A stretch of 64,000 nt of DNA, from the NCBI GenBank assembly GCA_052379845.1, contig JBQTCF010000012.1. One strand, written 5' to 3'. Shown piece by piece: positions 36,500 through 46,436 of this stretch. A model generated the notes under the pieces. The model searched no databases. It worked only from the letters and a program-made list of their open reading frames with translations, and was not told where the DNA came from. Every line of letters begins with the position of its first letter. Position 1 is the first letter of the stretch. The position numbers and the translations under genes are program-made. Source of the stretch: Roseinatronobacter sp052379845. Its GTDB lineage: Bacteria; Pseudomonadota; Alphaproteobacteria; Rhodobacterales; Rhodobacteraceae.

Positions 36500-38686
36500 T
36501 CACCCCGAACACCCCCGCCGCGCCCGTGACGGGTTCCCGCCCACACCCAGAACATCAATGCTCAGCCCGAAGCTGGTCGTATCCGATGCCGTCGTGGCCG
36601 AGGCAAAGCGGCGTTCAACGTCCATCTGCATGCGCAGGCATTCATTCTCGAAGCTTAGCCCCGCCCCAAGGCGCGCGGCCCGGTTGCGCGCGATGTCATA
36701 GCGCCAGTTCACACTTGCAGTCCAGTTTTCATCCAGAGCGCGCGATCCGTCCAGCGACCATTCGGCCGCTTTTGCAGCGCGATTTTCCGCAGGATCGGCG
36801 CGAATATGCATATAGGTGGTGGAAATCGAATATTCCGCCGTGCTCCAGTCCAGTTCCAGCGCGTTGCGTGTCAGGCGCAGGTCTGAATTGAACAACGCGC
36901 GGTTGCTTAGCGTCAGGCCCTGATCGGTATCCAGTGAACTGACAAGCAACCAGTCAGACCGCCGCCCCGCAAGCGCGGATTGCGGCGAAAACTGCGCCAG
37001 ATCATCCTTGCGCCAGACGCGCCCCAGAATAAAGGTGCTGGACCAACCCCGCGGATCATGGCGCGTCCAACTTAGGCCCAGATTGGCCCGCAACCCCATT
37101 TCCCGCTGGTCGCGGGCGGCAAACCGGCTGTGGCTGAACAGGTTGCCTTCGTCCAGTTCGGGCATGCTGCTGATATCATTGGGAAGGGTATCTACACGGT
37201 CGCGCCCCCAGATAACTTGCGCCACAGGTTCTACAATATGGGTCGCGCCGCCCGCATCAGCACGCACCAACGGCCAGCGCAATTCCGCCATGGCATTGGG
37301 CACAAGGCGCGTGGTCGACCGTGCAAACCCAGTGGTCCCCGGTGCGATGGCGAAATGGTCCAGCCCCAGATTGAAACCAAGCGCCCCCAGCACCCCGCCG
37401 GGCAGAACAGCATCGCGCCGCCAGTCAAAATCGGCGCTGAAGCGCGCAACGGATTTCACGTCGCCCGCCAGGGGCCTGCGCCGCGCATGACCGTGCGCTT
37501 CCAGCCGAAGCCCCCCAACACCCCCAAGCCCGGGCATGTCAAAGCGGCGTTCATAAATGGCCTGCCCGATCTGGTTGGGCAATTCGCGGTTATTGTCCAC
37601 CAGACGCAAGGACCGGAATTGCAGCGCCTGCACCCGGATGCGTTCATCACGGCGCACACGTTCCAGTGTGATATCCGATGTCAGCTGCGCTTCGGGGCGG
37701 TCATAATCTTCCAGAAGTGGCCTGTCAGATACTTTGATCAGGTTGAAGGACAGTTCAAACCCGTTTCCAACCGAAAATGCGCCGCGCGTATAGCCCATCG
37801 CGCGGGTGGTTCCCCGCCTGATCGAATCGCGCGCGACCAGACCGCCAAGTTCCAGCATGCCCGTAGCGAAGGCCTGACGGTAGCGCAGTTCCAGCGCGCG
37901 CGTTTCCTTGGTGGCCAGAAACGGCGTCACCGTCAGGTCCTTGTCGGGCGAGATGGCAATGAAATAAGGCGCGCGCAGCCCGACACCATGGCCTGTATCA
38001 ATCGTATATTGCGGGCTAAGCCACCCTGTCGCCCGTTCCAGCCCCGGATCAGGCACCCGCAGGCGCGGCAGATACGCCACTGGCAGGCCGAACAGGCGGA
38101 ACTGGGCATTCTCGAAATAGATTTGCTGTTCAAGCTGGTCATGCACCACGCGCGTGGCGCGCACTTCCCATAGCGGGGTCTGGGTCTGGGCGCAGATTTC
38201 ACAGGCTGATGCGATGACAGACTCCATCTGGGTAAAGCGGTCATCCACCCGCTCGACCTGATGGGCGGCGATCTGCAATTGCTGGTCCAGCACCACGCGC
38301 GCCGAACGCACCAATCCACGGCGCAGCCCGTCATTCATTTGCGCAGCCTCGGCCAGCACCACCACCCTGTCACCTTCGGTCAGGGTCAGCGGACCTTCGA
38401 TTTGCAAATCGAAGGTCTGGCGGTCATAGATGACACGCGACGCCCGCAAGCGGGTCTGGCCGGACAGCGCTTCGACATTGCCCTGCGCGATCAGCCGGTT
38501 CGGGCCGTCCAGATACAGCCTGTCGGCAACCAGTGTTGCAAATTCAGGCTGGGTCTGCGCGATCTGTGCACGCGCAGGCATGGGCGCGGCCAGCGCCAAC
38601 CCAAGCGCCAGCACCACTGCCACCGCATAGCCCGACAGCGCGACACCCCGCGAATTTTGGCGATGTTGCGCACAGGCCCAAGGCAT
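36500..38686 (-). CDS. lptD: LPS-assembly outer membrane protein LptD
   Basis: 728-residue outer-membrane LPS translocon. A signal peptide ends around APMPARAQ. The OstA/LptA-like periplasmic domain (about 45-160, with QGNVEALSGQTRLRASRVIYD) is followed by the LptD beta-barrel (about 290-728). The ATG overlaps the lptG stop (ATGA), giving a coupled lptF-lptG-lptD operon. The barrel contains few cysteines, typical of alphaproteobacterial LptD. Confidence 0.95.
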   Translation of the reverse strand: MPWACAQHRQNSRGVALSGYAVAVVLALGLALAAPMPARAQIAQTQPEFATLVADRLYLDGPNRLIAQGNVEALSGQTRLRASRVIYDRQTFDLQIEGPLTLTEGDRVVVLAEAAQMNDGLRRGLVRSARVVLDQQLQIAAHQVERVDDRFTQMESVIASACEICAQTQTPLWEVRATRVVHDQLEQQIYFENAQFRLFGLPVAYLPRLRVPDPGLERATGWLSPQYTIDTGHGVGLRAPYFIAISPDKDLTVTPFLATKETRALELRYRQAFATGMLELGGLVARDSIRRGTTRAMGYTRGAFSVGNGFELSFNLIKVSDRPLLEDYDRPEAQLTSDITLERVRRDERIRVQALQFRSLRLVDNNRELPNQIGQAIYERRFDMPGLGGVGGLRLEAHGHARRRPLAGDVKSVARFSADFDWRRDAVLPGGVLGALGFNLGLDHFAIAPGTTGFARSTTRLVPNAMAELRWPLVRADAGGATHIVEPVAQVIWGRDRVDTLPNDISSMPELDEGNLFSHSRFAARDQREMGLRANLGLSWTRHDPRGWSSTFILGRVWRKDDLAQFSPQSALAGRRSDWLLVSSLDTDQGLTLSNRALFNSDLRLTRNALELDWSTAEYSISTTYMHIRADPAENRAAKAAEWSLDGSRALDENWTASVNWRYDIARNRAARLGAGLSFENECLRMQMDVERRFASATTASDTTSFGLSIDVLGVGGNPSRARRGCSG

Positions 38687-39780
38687 CAACCTTCCTCCAG
38701 ATTCAGCAGCAGTCCCACTGCCAGCAGCAATGTTGCGACAGGTGGCCCCCATGCCGCAAGCATGACAGGCACCTGTCCGGTTTCCCCCAAAACCTGCGCA
38801 AAGTTACGCAGAAAGAACAAGGTGAATCCAGCCAGAATCGTGATCAAGGCCCGAATTCCTGCGCCCCCCGCGCGGGCATGATGAATACACATCCCCAAGG
38901 CCAACAGCATCATACCCGTCATCAGAACCGGAAGCGCCAGTTCCATGTTCAACCGCATCCGGTGCTCCAGCGCCGCAAATCCCGCGCGTTCCAACGCGGC
39001 AATAAAGCCCGGCAGTTGCATCAGCGGCACAGTGCGCACCTGCGCGAAATTATCCCTGATCTGTTCAGGCGTCAGGTCAGTTGGCACCGTGACATGGGCC
39101 ATTTCGGTGGCCTGTTGTTCCGGGTTCATGTCCGACAGGCGCCATTGCTTCACCTGATGCAAGGCCCACAGACCGGGTTGCAATTCTGCCCGGCCCGCAC
39201 GCAGGCGCAAGGACAACCCGGCCTGTGCATCAAAAATAAGAAATGTCGCGTCATGCAGCACTGTTCCGGTATCTTCGGCACGCGGCGAATAGATGACGGT
39301 TTGCCCGCTTGCATCGGCCTGACGCAGCCACACATCCTGCCCGCTGATGATGACTGCACTGGCCGTGTCGCCCCGCAACTGGGCCTGTGCGCGGCTGTAT
39401 TCGCGCGTGGTGCTTGCAACCAGCGGGTTCATGACCGCCACGAACACGACACTGAACAGGAAAAATGCCAGCGCAGGCAGAACAATCAACCGCGGAATGG
39501 ACCGCCCTGCCGCGCGGATAATCACAAATTCCGAACTGCGCGACCATGCCAGCGCCACCCAGATGGCCGACAGCATCAGCACAAGCGGCGCGATTTCATA
39601 CAGCGCTTCGGGGGTATTGAGGGCCGACAATCGCAGGATCTGCGCCATGCCTGCGGACTGGCCGCTGAACCGGCGCATCTGCTCGACCATATCCAGCAAC
39701 AGCAACATGCCCACGAACACACCCAGAACCATCATGAAGGCCACCAGCAAACGCCGGATCAGATACAGATCAAGCGTCAT
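38686..39780 (-). CDS. lptG: LPS export permease LptG
   Basis: 364-residue permease of the LptB2FG exporter. It has six TM helices (three N-terminal, three C-terminal) flanking a periplasmic beta-jellyroll. N-terminal MTLDLYLIRRLLVAFMMVLG and the EALYEIAPLVLMLSAIW coupling region fit YjgP/YjgQ. The start at 39780 overlaps the lptF stop (ATGA); the 39 upstream in-frame codons lie inside lptF. Confidence 0.95.
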   Translation of the reverse strand: MTLDLYLIRRLLVAFMMVLGVFVGMLLLLDMVEQMRRFSGQSAGMAQILRLSALNTPEALYEIAPLVLMLSAIWVALAWSRSSEFVIIRAAGRSIPRLIVLPALAFFLFSVVFVAVMNPLVASTTREYSRAQAQLRGDTASAVIISGQDVWLRQADASGQTVIYSPRAEDTGTVLHDATFLIFDAQAGLSLRLRAGRAELQPGLWALHQVKQWRLSDMNPEQQATEMAHVTVPTDLTPEQIRDNFAQVRTVPLMQLPGFIAALERAGFAALEHRMRLNMELALPVLMTGMMLLALGMCIHHARAGGAGIRALITILAGFTLFFLRNFAQVLGETGQVPVMLAAWGPPVATLLLAVGLLLNLEEG

Positions 39781-40910
39781 GTCACCGCCCCCAAGGGCGC
39801 GCGCGCGGTCCATCCCCTGCCCCGCGCGCGACTGGCCCACCACAACATGGCAGCCACAACCCCCGTCCCCAAAAGCACCGGAACAAAGGCCAGCCACGCA
39901 AGGGCCGCATTACGCAACGCAAACCCCGACGCAGCATTGCTGGCCAGCTGCACCAGCGCCAGCACAATGATAGCCCCCACAACCTGCCGCCACGCCCCCA
40001 GACGGCTAAACTGCCCCAGACAGATCGCTACAAACCCGATCAGCGATGTCATGACCGCCAGCAGCGGCTGGGCAAACCGGCTGGCCAGTTCAAAGCGGAC
40101 TTCCGCCATCGCAATGCCCAGCGCCTGCAGATTAGTGGCATCCGGGGCAATCAGCACTCTGGTAGGCAGTTCGCGCACATCCGTTCTGCGCCCCGCAGGC
40201 CCGATCAGGCCACCAACGTCAAATGTCAGTTCATCAAAACTCAGCGTGCCCAGACGGTCCGGCCCCTCCCGATAGATCAGCGCAACACCGTCCAGCATGA
40301 CCAGCGCAGGCCCCAGCTTGCCCGGCACCAGCAAAGCTGACGCGGCATTATATTCAACCCGCGTCCCCGCTGTGCGCGCATCCGACAAGAACACATCGAC
40401 AAGCTTTCCCTCGGGGGTGATGTCACGCAAAAAAACCACGATCCCGTCAGCGGGCTGCAGAAATTCGCCCGAACGCAGCAGGCGCGCGGTTATATTCTCG
40501 GCAATCTGGACCTGCCGTTCGGCCAGTTGCATGCGTGACAATGGCATCAGAACATGCATCAAAAACGCCAGCATGACCGCAACCACCAACCCGAAAACCG
40601 ACACCGGCACCAGCATCCGCGCAAAGGACAGCCCCGTTCCCTGCAACACCACCAGTTCATTGTCGCGTGTCATGCGCATCGCCACATAGACCGCCGCCGC
40701 AAATGCCGAAAGCGGCAGGACCACGCGAATGACATTGGGCAGGGTCAATGCCGAAAGTTCCAGAAACACCCAAAAACTCTGGCCGTCACCCACAATGGCA
40801 TCAAACAGCCGCGCGGCACGGTTCACCCAATAGACCGAAATCAGCACCAGCGAGAAGAAGGCAAAGACCGTCAACAACTGCACCAGAAGATATCGGTCGA
40901 TACTGCGCAC
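39777..40910 (-). CDS. lptF: LPS export permease LptF
   Basis: 377-residue YjgP/YjgQ permease, partner of LptG. It begins around RSIDRYLLVQLLTVFAFFSLVL, with the TM2 coupling segment TLPNVIRVVLPLSAFAAAVYVAMRM. No ATG is available near the N-terminus. GTG at 40910 has a GGAG Shine-Dalgarno about 10 nt upstream and is preferred; a TTG at 40958 would add 16 residues. It is first in lptF-lptG-lptD. The 187 nt upstream hold no recognisable gene. Confidence 0.92.
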   Translation of the reverse strand: MRSIDRYLLVQLLTVFAFFSLVLISVYWVNRAARLFDAIVGDGQSFWVFLELSALTLPNVIRVVLPLSAFAAAVYVAMRMTRDNELVVLQGTGLSFARMLVPVSVFGLVVAVMLAFLMHVLMPLSRMQLAERQVQIAENITARLLRSGEFLQPADGIVVFLRDITPEGKLVDVFLSDARTAGTRVEYNAASALLVPGKLGPALVMLDGVALIYREGPDRLGTLSFDELTFDVGGLIGPAGRRTDVRELPTRVLIAPDATNLQALGIAMAEVRFELASRFAQPLLAVMTSLIGFVAICLGQFSRLGAWRQVVGAIIVLALVQLASNAASGFALRNAALAWLAFVPVLLGTGVVAAMLWWASRARGRGWTARAPLGAVT

Positions 40911-41097
40911 CTGTGCCAAACTCCAGACCTGTAAACTGCGCGCGACAGTATTGCCCAAGCCACCTGATGAAAAGCGATTCGGCCCAATATGGGGTCACAG
41001 ATATTGCGTGCAGCCCCGCTTTTACACCATTTAGGCTACTATATTTGCGACCACCCTGCCACGGGCTGGCCCCGCCCCCCCTGCAGGCAGACACGTC

Positions 41098-41838
41098 TTA
41101 GGGCTGGGCTTGGCGCTGGCGGGCCGCCGCAAGAATTGCGCCCTGCGCATGTTCTTGAATCAGCACCACAAACGGGGTGGCATCGTCCAGGGCGAAGTCC
41201 TGCACGAAAGGTTCAAGCCCGTCCCATTGCGCCACCACATCCCATGTGGTGACGATGTTATGATAGGTAATTGTGCGGCCCTCGTTCTCGCCGCTGGTGA
41301 TATCCACCTCGGCGGTGTCCAGATAGCGCACAATCTGAATATCCACCGGCGGCTTCAGGGGAACGTCCGAACGCGCCTCGACGCGCAGATGCCCCTGTCC
41401 GGCAGGTGTCAGCGATACCGAAACCGGGGCGGCATCGCCCGCACGCGCAAGTTGGTCCTGTATAAGTCCCATCACCTGCATCGAGGCAGAGCCCTTCACC
41501 TCGTCCCGGCCACCAATGATCATCTGTGGGGTATAGACCGATGCACGGCCATTGTTGCGCGCATATGTCTGCTGGCGCTCGCTGAAGGCGGCCTTGCCGA
41601 AGCTGTCGGCCCAGCCGATGTAATCCCAGTAATCGACATGCAGCCCAAGCGCGATAACATCGTCGCGCGCAGCAAGTTCTTCCAGCACGATATCAGCGGG
41701 CGGGCATGCCGCGCATCCTTGAGATGTGTATAATTCAACGACAACGGGATTGGTCTGCGCCTGCGCTGTGGTTCCAAGGCCAAAAGCCATACCGACCAGT
41801 GCGAAAGCAACATCTTTCGGTCGCAACGCCAACCGCAT
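41098..41838 (-). CDS. DUF1223 secreted thioredoxin-like protein
   Basis: 246-residue predicted periplasmic protein with a signal peptide (MRLALRPKDVAFALVG... to TTAQAQ) and a thioredoxin-like fold. The CxxC motif is in VELYTSQGCAACPPAD, and the DUF1223 block VDYWDYIGWADSF and TPQMIIGG follow. The true substrate is unknown. The start at 41838 has SD AAGGGA and a proper signal sequence. It is divergent from acnA across a 233-nt regulatory region. Confidence 0.92.
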   Translation of the reverse strand: MRLALRPKDVAFALVGMAFGLGTTAQAQTNPVVVELYTSQGCAACPPADIVLEELAARDDVIALGLHVDYWDYIGWADSFGKAAFSERQQTYARNNGRASVYTPQMIIGGRDEVKGSASMQVMGLIQDQLARAGDAAPVSVSLTPAGQGHLRVEARSDVPLKPPVDIQIVRYLDTAEVDITSGENEGRTITYHNIVTTWDVVAQWDGLEPFVQDFALDDATPFVVLIQEHAQGAILAAARQRQAQP

Positions 41839-41960
41839 TTTATTCCCTTCCGGTGTTCGTGTTACGCGTGATCTAACCAGTTCCGTGACGCCGTGCCAAT
41901 CAAGGTTTTGAGAGGAGCGCGCAGGCATGACCATAAGGTAACACTCGATTTCAACCATAT

Positions 41961-41986
41961 TTTTTGTGCACAATGGTATACAAAAA
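41961..41986. promoter_or_regulatory. Imperfect palindrome upstream of acnA (candidate GntR-type operator)
   Basis: TTTTTGTGCAC (41961-41971), AATG spacer, GTATACAAAAA (41976-41986): 11-bp arms with two mismatches. The TTGTATAC-type half-sites resemble operators of GntR/FCD regulators. It sits in the divergent DUF1223/acnA region, about 85 nt before the aconitase ATG. No regulator gene is adjacent, so the binder is unknown. Confidence 0.4.
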
Positions 41987-42071
41987 CACGCATTCCCACT
42001 TGAACGAAGGCCCATGTTAGGGCAAATGCTATATCAGCAAGACCCTTCAACCCCTAAAGGGAGGCCAGCTT

Positions 42072-44822
42072 ATGACCATTATCGTCGGACAGGACAGCGC
42101 GAAAGCGCGCAAAACACTAAGTTTGGGCGGAAAATCCATTGCCTATTATTCCATTCCCGCAGCCGAAGCCGCAGGTCTGGGCGCGTTTTCGAAACTGCCC
42201 GCCAGCCTGAAAGTTGTTCTGGAAAACATGCTGCGATTCGAGGATGGTAAAACCGTCTCCCTCGATGACATCAAGGCCTTCTCTGACTGGGGCAAGAATG
42301 GCGGCAAGAACCCGCGTGAAATTGCCTATCGCCCCGCCCGCGTCCTGATGCAGGACTTCACTGGCGTCCCCGCCGTAGTTGACCTTGCCGCCATGCGCGA
42401 CGGCATCAAGGCACTGGGCGGTGACGCGCAGAAAATCAACCCGCTGAACCCTGTCGATCTGGTCATCGACCATTCGGTGATGATTGACGAATTCGGCAAT
42501 CCGCGCGCCTTCCAGATGAATGTGGACCGCGAATATGAACGCAATATCGAACGCTACACATTCCTGAAATGGGGACAAAAAGCGTTCAACAATTTCCGCG
42601 TTGTGCCACCGGGCACCGGGATTTGCCATCAGGTCAATCTGGAATATCTGGCCCAGACTGTCTGGACCGACGAAGATCAGAACGGCGAAACTGTGGCCTA
42701 TCCTGACACGCTGGTGGGCACGGACAGCCACACCACCATGGTCAACGGTCTGGCCGTGCTGGGCTGGGGTGTTGGCGGGATCGAGGCTGAGGCCGCGATG
42801 CTGGGCCAGCCCGTATCAATGCTGATCCCCGAAGTGGTGGGGTTCAAACTGACGGGCGCCATGGTCGAAGGCACCACCGCAACCGATCTGGTCCTAAAAG
42901 TGGTGCAGATGCTGCGTGCCAAGGGTGTGGTCGGCAAATTTGTCGAATTCTACGGCGAAGGGCTGGACCACCTGCCGCTGGCCGACCGCGCAACCATTGC
43001 CAACATGGCCCCCGAATATGGCGCAACCTGCGGCTTCTTCCCCATCGATCAGGAAACGCTGCGCTATCTGGAACAGACCGGCCGCGACAAAGACCGCGTG
43101 GCGCTGGTCGAAGCCTATGCCAAAGAAAACGGGTTCTGGCGCGGGGCGGATTACGCGCCCATCTATACTGATACGCTGGAACTGGACATGGGCACAGTTG
43201 TTCCCGCAATTTCCGGCCCCAAGCGCCCGCAGGACCACACGGCACTGGATCAGGCTGCGCAGAAATTCCTTGATGTTGTGTCCGAATATCGCGGCACAGC
43301 GGCAAATGCGCAAGCTGCCGAAATGGCAGACGAAGGCCCTGCCCCCATCGCACCGGCAGACCCGCGCAAAACCGCCACCGTGGACGGCGAGGATTACACC
43401 CTGCGTGACGGGTCAGTGGTCATTGCGTCCATCACATCATGCACCAACACATCGAACCCCTATGTCATGATCGGCGCCGGTCTGGTGGCGCGCAAGGCGC
43501 GCGCGCTGGGTCTGACCCGCAAGCCATGGGTCAAAACCTCGCTCGCGCCCGGGTCGCAGGTGGTGTCGGCCTATCTGGAAGCGGCCGAGCTGCAAGAGGA
43601 TCTGGACGCCATCGGCTTCAACCTTGTGGGCTATGGCTGCACAACCTGTATCGGCAATTCCGGCCCGCTGCAGGAAGAAATCTCCAAAGCCATAAACGAA
43701 AACGACCTGATTGCCACCTCGGTTCTGTCGGGCAACCGCAACTTTGAAGGGCGCATCAGCCCGGATGTGCGCGCGAACTACCTTGCCTCGCCGCCCTTGG
43801 TCGTGGCCTATGCGCTGGCCGGTGACATGAATATCGACATCACCAAAGACCCGATCGCGCAAACCCCTGATGGCAAGGATGTCTACCTGAAGGACATCTG
43901 GCCCACCCAGAAGGAAGTTGCCGAACTGGTCGAACGCACTGTGACGCGCGAAGCGTTCATGTCGAAATATGCCGATGTGTTCAAAGGCGACGAAAAATGG
44001 CAGGCGGTGGAAACCACGGATTCCGAAACCTATGACTGGCCTGCCTCCTCGACCTATATCCAGAACCCGCCCTATTTCCGCGGCATGGGTGCCGAGGCAG
44101 GCACCATTTCCGACCTGAAAGATGCGCGCATTCTGGCCGTTCTGGGCGACATGATCACCACCGACCACATCAGCCCGGCAGGCAGTTTCAAGGCCGAAAC
44201 CCCGGCGGGCAAATACCTGACCGACCGTCAGGTGCCCGTGCGTGAATTCAACTCCTACGGGTCGCGCCGTGGCAACCACGAAGTCATGATGCGCGGCACC
44301 TTCGCCAATATCCGCATCAAGAACGAAATGCTGGAAGGCGTCGAAGGGGGCTACACCACCGGGCCGGACGGGCAACAGACATCCATCTATGACGCGTCCA
44401 TGGCCTATCAGGAACAAGGCACGCCACTGGTGGTGATTGGCGGTGTGGAATATGGCGCAGGGTCCAGCCGTGACTGGGCGGCCAAGGGCACCAACCTGTT
44501 GGGCGTCAAGGCCGTGATCGCGCAATCCTTTGAACGTATCCACAGGTCCAACCTTGTGGGTATGGGGGTCATTCCGTTTGAATTCACGGGTGGCGACAAC
44601 CGCAAATCCCTTGGATTGACCGGAACTGAAACCATTTCAATCAGTGGGCTGGAAGGTGATCTTAAACCATTGTCTGAAGTGCCCTGCACCATTACCTATG
44701 AAGATGGCACGGAAAAGGTCATCACCCTGAAATGCCGCATCGATACGGGCATTGAAAAGGAATATGTCGAACATGGCGGCGTGCTGCATTATGTGCTGCG
44801 CGATCTGGCAAAATCTGCCTGA
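42072..44822 (+). CDS. acnA: Aconitate hydratase (aconitase A)
   Basis: 916-residue TCA-cycle enzyme interconverting citrate and isocitrate. The 4Fe-4S ligands are in SITSCTNTSNP (one Cys) and GYGCTTCIGNSGP (two Cys); substrate-loop motifs GTDSHTTMVNGLAVLGWGVG and the C-terminal swivel domain with YGAGSSRDWAAKG are intact. A strong SD GGGAGG is 8 nt before the ATG. It is followed by a textbook terminator, so it is monocistronic. Confidence 0.98.
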   Translation: MTIIVGQDSAKARKTLSLGGKSIAYYSIPAAEAAGLGAFSKLPASLKVVLENMLRFEDGKTVSLDDIKAFSDWGKNGGKNPREIAYRPARVLMQDFTGVPAVVDLAAMRDGIKALGGDAQKINPLNPVDLVIDHSVMIDEFGNPRAFQMNVDREYERNIERYTFLKWGQKAFNNFRVVPPGTGICHQVNLEYLAQTVWTDEDQNGETVAYPDTLVGTDSHTTMVNGLAVLGWGVGGIEAEAAMLGQPVSMLIPEVVGFKLTGAMVEGTTATDLVLKVVQMLRAKGVVGKFVEFYGEGLDHLPLADRATIANMAPEYGATCGFFPIDQETLRYLEQTGRDKDRVALVEAYAKENGFWRGADYAPIYTDTLELDMGTVVPAISGPKRPQDHTALDQAAQKFLDVVSEYRGTAANAQAAEMADEGPAPIAPADPRKTATVDGEDYTLRDGSVVIASITSCTNTSNPYVMIGAGLVARKARALGLTRKPWVKTSLAPGSQVVSAYLEAAELQEDLDAIGFNLVGYGCTTCIGNSGPLQEEISKAINENDLIATSVLSGNRNFEGRISPDVRANYLASPPLVVAYALAGDMNIDITKDPIAQTPDGKDVYLKDIWPTQKEVAELVERTVTREAFMSKYADVFKGDEKWQAVETTDSETYDWPASSTYIQNPPYFRGMGAEAGTISDLKDARILAVLGDMITTDHISPAGSFKAETPAGKYLTDRQVPVREFNSYGSRRGNHEVMMRGTFANIRIKNEMLEGVEGGYTTGPDGQQTSIYDASMAYQEQGTPLVVIGGVEYGAGSSRDWAAKGTNLLGVKAVIAQSFERIHRSNLVGMGVIPFEFTGGDNRKSLGLTGTETISISGLEGDLKPLSEVPCTITYEDGTEKVITLKCRIDTGIEKEYVEHGGVLHYVLRDLAKSA

Positions 44823-44849
44823 CCACGTTGTTTCGACAGCAAATCCCCA

Positions 44850-44879
44850 AAGACCCCGGCGATGGCCGGGGTCTTTTTT
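44850..44879 (+). terminator. Rho-independent terminator of acnA
   Basis: Stem AAGACCCCGGC/GCCGGGGTCTT (11 bp) with a GATG loop, followed by a T6 run at 44874-44879. It begins 27 nt after the acnA stop. Confidence 0.92.
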
Positions 44880-44957
44880 GTCACGGACCTGTCGGTTGAC
44901 GCCAGCGTGCCTGCGCATTAGTCAACATCATCATCCCCGACAAAAGAGATGCCCACC

Positions 44958-45353
44958 ATGTCCACCCGCGTCATTGCCCTGTCCCTTCTGGCATTTGTGC
45001 TGGGGTTCATCATCCTGATGGCTTCGGTCACCTTCTTTGTGCGCGACCCGCTGCCCATTGTCGGGGCAAACCAGACGCTGTTGCTGCATTCCGTGGAAAT
45101 CACACCGCAGATCCGCACAGCCGTGGCCATTGATGGCGGATATCGTGTTGATGTGACAGTGGAACATGCACAAACCCAAGACCCACACGCCCTGTTGCGC
45201 CCGACAGGGGGCGCAGAAATCATGCTGGACACGGGAACGGACAGCGCGGGCGCTTGGTCAGGCTCCGGTCAGATGACGCGCCCTGGCCGTTGGGAACTGG
45301 TGCTGACCGTAGGATCAACCCGAGAGGTCATTCCCTTTATCGTGCGGGAATAA
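44958..45353 (+). CDS. Hypothetical membrane-anchored periplasmic protein
   Basis: 131-residue protein with one N-terminal TM segment (about 5-27, VIALSLLAFVLGFIILMASV) and a small beta-rich extracytoplasmic domain (WELVLTVGSTREVIPFIV at the end), reminiscent of YtkA/FixH-like domains but not diagnostic. ATG 44958 is preferred over 44949 because AAGAG serves it at 9 nt. It lies downstream of the acnA terminator and abuts the convergent GNAT gene with no gap. Function unknown. Confidence 0.7.
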   Translation: MSTRVIALSLLAFVLGFIILMASVTFFVRDPLPIVGANQTLLLHSVEITPQIRTAVAIDGGYRVDVTVEHAQTQDPHALLRPTGGAEIMLDTGTDSAGAWSGSGQMTRPGRWELVLTVGSTREVIPFIVRE

Positions 45354-45755
45354 TCAATCGCGTTGCGCAAAGACAAACGCGCCCTCGTGCCGCCGGAAGC
45401 CTGCAGCCGCATAAAAGCTTACCGCACCAGGCGCGGACAATAACAGGCAGGTTTTGACGACAGGTGCGGCCTGCGCTGTATGGGTTAACAACGCCTTGCC
45501 AATGCCCCTGCCTTGATAGGCATCATTCACGCACAGATCGGAGCAATACAAGCAATAGGCCCAGTCCGTAATGGACCGCGCCACCCCCACAAGCCGCCCG
45601 TCAGCGCGGGCGGTAACAATGATCTGCGCACCGCGCAACATGGCTTCCAGACGCGCCATATCCGACGGGCGGCGCGCTGCCAGACCGGACGCCTGCAAAA
45701 CCTGTGCGAAGTCCTCTGCGCGCAAATCAGGTTCCAGACCATAGGTTATGGTCAT
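45354..45755 (-). CDS. GNAT-family N-acetyltransferase
   Basis: 133-residue acyl-CoA-dependent acetyltransferase. The acetyl-CoA loop reads NDAYQGRGIGKALL, preceded by the conserved strand and followed by GAVSFYAAAGF. Its start overlaps the ccmG stop (ATGA), so it is the last gene of the yajC-sec-ccm transcript. The substrate is unknown. Confidence 0.9.
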   Translation of the reverse strand: MTITYGLEPDLRAEDFAQVLQASGLAARRPSDMARLEAMLRGAQIIVTARADGRLVGVARSITDWAYCLYCSDLCVNDAYQGRGIGKALLTHTAQAAPVVKTCLLLSAPGAVSFYAAAGFRRHEGAFVFAQRD

Positions 45756-46288
45756 CGCGCGGCGGCCCGTTCCATTGCGGGGCGTATGCGGTTTGCGACC
45801 ACATCGCGCGTGATTGGCCCCGCAAAGCGCAAGATGATCGTCCCATCACCGGCCACGACATAAGTTTCCGGCACGCCATAAAGGCCCCAGTCCAGCGCCA
45901 TGCGCCCGGTTGCATCCTGCCCGCTTGCTGCAAACGGGTTGCCCAACTCCTCCAGAAAATCCAGCGCGCGATCAGCCTGATCGCGGTAATTGATGCCGTA
46001 AACCGGCACTTCTTGCGCCAGTTCTTCCAGCAACGGGTGTTCTGCGCGGCACGGTGCACACCAAGACGCCCAGTAATTCACCAGCTTCACATCGCCATCG
46101 CGCAGCGTATCATCATCAAACAACGGCAATTCGCCCAGCTGCGTCAGCATCACGCCCGGCGCTTGTTGCCCTTCGCGTGCCGATGGCAACGTATCCCGAT
46201 CATCGCGCATATTGCCAAACCAGAACAGCGCAGCCAGCGCCACAAACAGCAGCGGCGGCAGAAACATCAGCGGTCTGAACTTACCCAT
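45752..46288 (-). CDS. ccmG: Thiol:disulfide interchange protein CcmG/DsbE
   Basis: 178-residue membrane-anchored thioredoxin that reduces apocytochrome c for haem ligation. An N-terminal TM (about 5-26) is followed by the thioredoxin domain with the active site NYWASWCAPCRAEHP and the DsbE-type GVPETYVV cis-Pro loop. The ATG at 46288 lies inside the last codons of ccmD (8-nt overlap). Confidence 0.95.
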   Translation of the reverse strand: MGKFRPLMFLPPLLFVALAALFWFGNMRDDRDTLPSAREGQQAPGVMLTQLGELPLFDDDTLRDGDVKLVNYWASWCAPCRAEHPLLEELAQEVPVYGINYRDQADRALDFLEELGNPFAASGQDATGRMALDWGLYGVPETYVVAGDGTIILRFAGPITRDVVANRIRPAMERAAAR

Positions 46289-46436
46289 TTCCGGCCTTTC
46301 GGTTTTCAACCTCATTCAATTGCTGGCGCACAGCGCGCCCACGCAACCAATACCACAGCGCCAGCCCCCCGATCAGCCCCAGAGAGGCCAGATAGGCCAG
46401 CGACACTTCAACTGCATAGCGTCCAAGATCGGGCAT
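46281..46436 (-). CDS. ccmD: Haem exporter protein CcmD
   Basis: A 51-residue gene read directly from the sequence: it begins MPDLGRYAVEVSLAYLASLG, has one TM segment through about residue 31, and a charged tail ending KAGNG. It bridges CcmC and CcmE in haem handover. It overlaps the ccmC stop at its start (ATGA) and ccmG at its end. Size, topology and position are exactly those of CcmD. Confidence 0.93.
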   Translation of the reverse strand: MPDLGRYAVEVSLAYLASLGLIGGLALWYWLRGRAVRQQLNEVENRKAGNG

